From assembly GCA_902783935.1 (NCBI GenBank), contig CACZTA010000137.1:1-6937 (forward strand): a DNA stretch of 6,937 bases, read 5' to 3'. The notes beneath the pieces are model-generated. The model searched no databases. It saw only the letters and a program-made list of their open reading frames with translations, and was not told where the DNA came from. This stretch comes from an uncultured Lachnospiraceae bacterium. GTDB lineage: Bacteria > Bacillota > Clostridia > Lachnospirales > Lachnospiraceae. How positions within the stretch are numbered: the stretch's first letter is position 1; each line of letters begins with the position of its first letter. The position numbers and the translations under genes are program-made. Shown here piece by piece: positions 6,238 to 6,937 of the stretch.

Positions 6238-6268
6238 CATATGGATATCTGTCAACTGCATATGTATA
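6238..6268 (-). promoter_or_regulatory. Candidate AraC-type operator: two TATnCATATG boxes 21 bp apart
   Basis: On the minus strand, TATACATATG (6268-6259) and TATCCATATG (6247-6238) match at 9 of 10 positions and are offset by exactly 21 bp, two helical turns. AraC-family activators typically bind direct repeats with about this spacing, with the proximal half-site touching the -35 region. Here the proximal box covers the place where a -35 hexamer would sit relative to TATAAT at 6213-6218. Assignment to the adjacent AraC protein is inference. Confidence 0.5.
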
Positions 6269-6272
6269 AATG

Positions 6273-6297
6273 TGTTTAAAGGCATCATTTTTAAACA
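6273..6297. promoter_or_regulatory. TGTTTAAA inverted repeat upstream of the binding-protein promoter
   Basis: The two arms, TGTTTAAA (6273-6280) and TTTAAACA (6290-6297), form a perfect 8-bp inverted repeat around a 9-nt centre. A related TTTAAAAGGCACC stretch lies on the minus strand at 6311-6323 and resembles TTTAAAGGCATC at 6275-6286 on the plus strand. The site is 55 bp or more upstream of the -10 box. It could be an operator, or an AT-rich UP-like element. The protein that would bind it is unknown. Confidence 0.35.
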
Positions 6298-6327
6298 ACT
6301 TTTGAAACCCGGTGCCTTTTAAATTGT

Positions 6328-6345
6328 GCAGAATGCCCATCCTGC
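6328..6345 (-). other. Short hairpin just after the AraC stop codon
   Basis: On the minus strand, GCAGGAT and ATTCTGC form a 7-bp stem with one G-U pair and a four-base loop, 14 nt after the regulator's stop codon. The following bases (ACAATTTAAAA) are not a convincing U-tract. This may be a weak terminator or an mRNA 3'-end stabiliser, so readthrough from the regulator into the transport genes remains possible. Confidence 0.3.
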
Positions 6346-6359
6346 GTTACTGTCGTTTT

Positions 6360-6937
6360 TTAACGCTCTTCCACCTGATAATGCATCCTGTGATACTCGC
6401 TCGGACTCATGCCGAAATGCTGTTTGAAGGCTTTGGAAAAAGCCAGTGAATCGCTGTAGCCGCAGGCCTGCGCCACATCCCTGATCGGATCCGGCGAATG
6501 CCGGAGCTGGCGCGACGCGTGATCCATGCGGAGGCTGATCAGGTACTCCTGGGGGGACATGCCTGTCGCTTCCTTGATCAGCCTCGTGAGATACCCTCTC
6601 GAAATCCCGATGTGCGCGGCGATGTCCGCCACCCGGATCCTGTCGGCAAAATTCCGCTGGATATAGCGCAGGGCATAGCCGGCATAGGACAGTTCGGGAT
6701 CATCCGCGTCATCCCTGCGGATACCGCACAGCTCCGCGTTCTCGATCAGCATGGCCATCAGTTCGTACAGGCACGCCTGCCTCCGGAGCGCATCCGGGAG
6801 CTGCCGCTTTCTCAGCTGCAGCATTTCCGTGATAATCGCGCTGAACGCGTCCACATTCCGGAAGGCCAGGACCGGCTGGTCCGGTGTAAACCCGATCTCC
6901 TTCACGATTTTCTCCGCCGCCGCGCCTCTGAACCCGA
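6360..6937 (-). CDS. AraC-family transcriptional regulator, C-terminal 191 residues (5' end outside window)
   Basis: This is a DNA-binding activator or repressor, most likely controlling the sugar-transport operon directly downstream. The frame stays open from the TAA at 6360-6362 to the window edge, so the start is missing. A GTG at 6905 is only an internal codon: the in-frame residues before it (FRGAAAEKIVKEIG) continue the sequence typical of the end of an AraC sensor domain. The last ~100 residues carry the two helix-turn-helix motifs of the family. The first contains VADIAAHIGISRGYLTRLIK and is followed by the family signature GMSPQEYLISLRM. The second contains IRDVAQACGYSDSLAFSKAF and ends in FGMSPSEYH. 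Full-length relatives are usually about 280-300 residues, so roughly 100 are missing. It lies 215 nt upstream of the binding-protein gene in the same orientation. The inducer cannot be read from the sequence; an alpha-galactoside is inferred from the neighbours. Confidence 0.93.
   Translation of the reverse strand, partial: GFRGAAAEKIVKEIGFTPDQPVLAFRNVDAFSAIITEMLQLRKRQLPDALRRQACLYELMAMLIENAELCGIRRDDADDPELSYAGYALRYIQRNFADRIRVADIAAHIGISRGYLTRLIKEATGMSPQEYLISLRMDHASRQLRHSPDPIRDVAQACGYSDSLAFSKAFKQHFGMSPSEYHRMHYQVEER

Noticed and set aside
6250..6255. TTGACA hexamer on the minus strand as a -35 box
   Set aside because: It is 31 bp from TATAAT, and no acceptable -10 lies 16-18 bp downstream (GGTGGC there). 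It falls between the two TATnCATATG boxes and is probably coincidental.
1..6937. RNA genes, CRISPR arrays, insertion sequences, attachment sites
   Set aside because: I saw no tRNA cloverleaf, rRNA, regularly spaced repeats, transposase frame or terminal repeats. All repeats found are local inverted repeats in the spacers.

Overview
The window is one carbohydrate-uptake and degradation locus. All seven supported genes lie on the minus strand, so transcription runs from high to low coordinates. The DNA is moderately GC-rich with strong AGGAGG-type ribosome sites. An AraC/YesN-type regulator, an ABC importer without its own ATPase, a DUF624/YesL protein and a GH36 alpha-galactosidase together suggest a Bacillota, most likely a Clostridia/Lachnospiraceae-like gut or rumen bacterium. 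That placement is inference from gene content, not a database match.

Layout in transcription order. (1) 6937-6360: 3' part of an AraC-family regulator whose N-terminus lies outside the window. (2) 6359-6145: AT-rich regulatory gap holding a TATAAT -10 box with no good -35, two TATnCATATG boxes exactly 21 bp apart with the nearer one over the -35 position, and a TGTTTAAA inverted repeat. (3) 6144-4834: secreted sugar-binding protein with a signal peptide but no lipobox cysteine and an EF-hand-like loop. (4) 4833-4683: spacer with a GC-rich hairpin and U-tract. (5) 4682-3795 and 3775-2933: two six-helix sugar ABC permeases, 19 nt apart. (6) 2932-2726: a 207-nt spacer packed with secondary structure, including a stop-codon-overlapping hairpin, an 11-bp inverted repeat, a bidirectional terminator with 24-nt arms, and a GAAA-tetraloop hairpin. 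(7) 2725-1979: a one-helix membrane-anchored protein of unknown function. (8) 1961-1224: a YesL-family (DUF624) membrane protein. (9) 1211-1: the first 403 residues of a GH36 alpha-galactosidase, cut by the window edge before the catalytic aspartates.

The likely working model is as follows. The AraC protein senses an alpha-galactoside or a derivative and activates the binding-protein promoter. The binding protein and two permeases import an oligosaccharide of the raffinose, melibiose, stachyose or galactomannan-fragment type, powered by a shared MsmK/MsmX-type ATPase encoded elsewhere. Cytoplasmic alpha-galactosidase then releases galactose. Terminator-like hairpins after the binding-protein gene and after the permeases would give stepped expression: binding protein highest, then permeases, then the last three genes.

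The locus type is well known, and I see no wholly new system. The parts most worth a second look are the structured 2726-2941 spacer, the AraC-type direct repeat over the -35, the membrane-anchored protein of unknown function paired with YesL, and the non-lipoprotein binding protein with the EF-hand-like loop.
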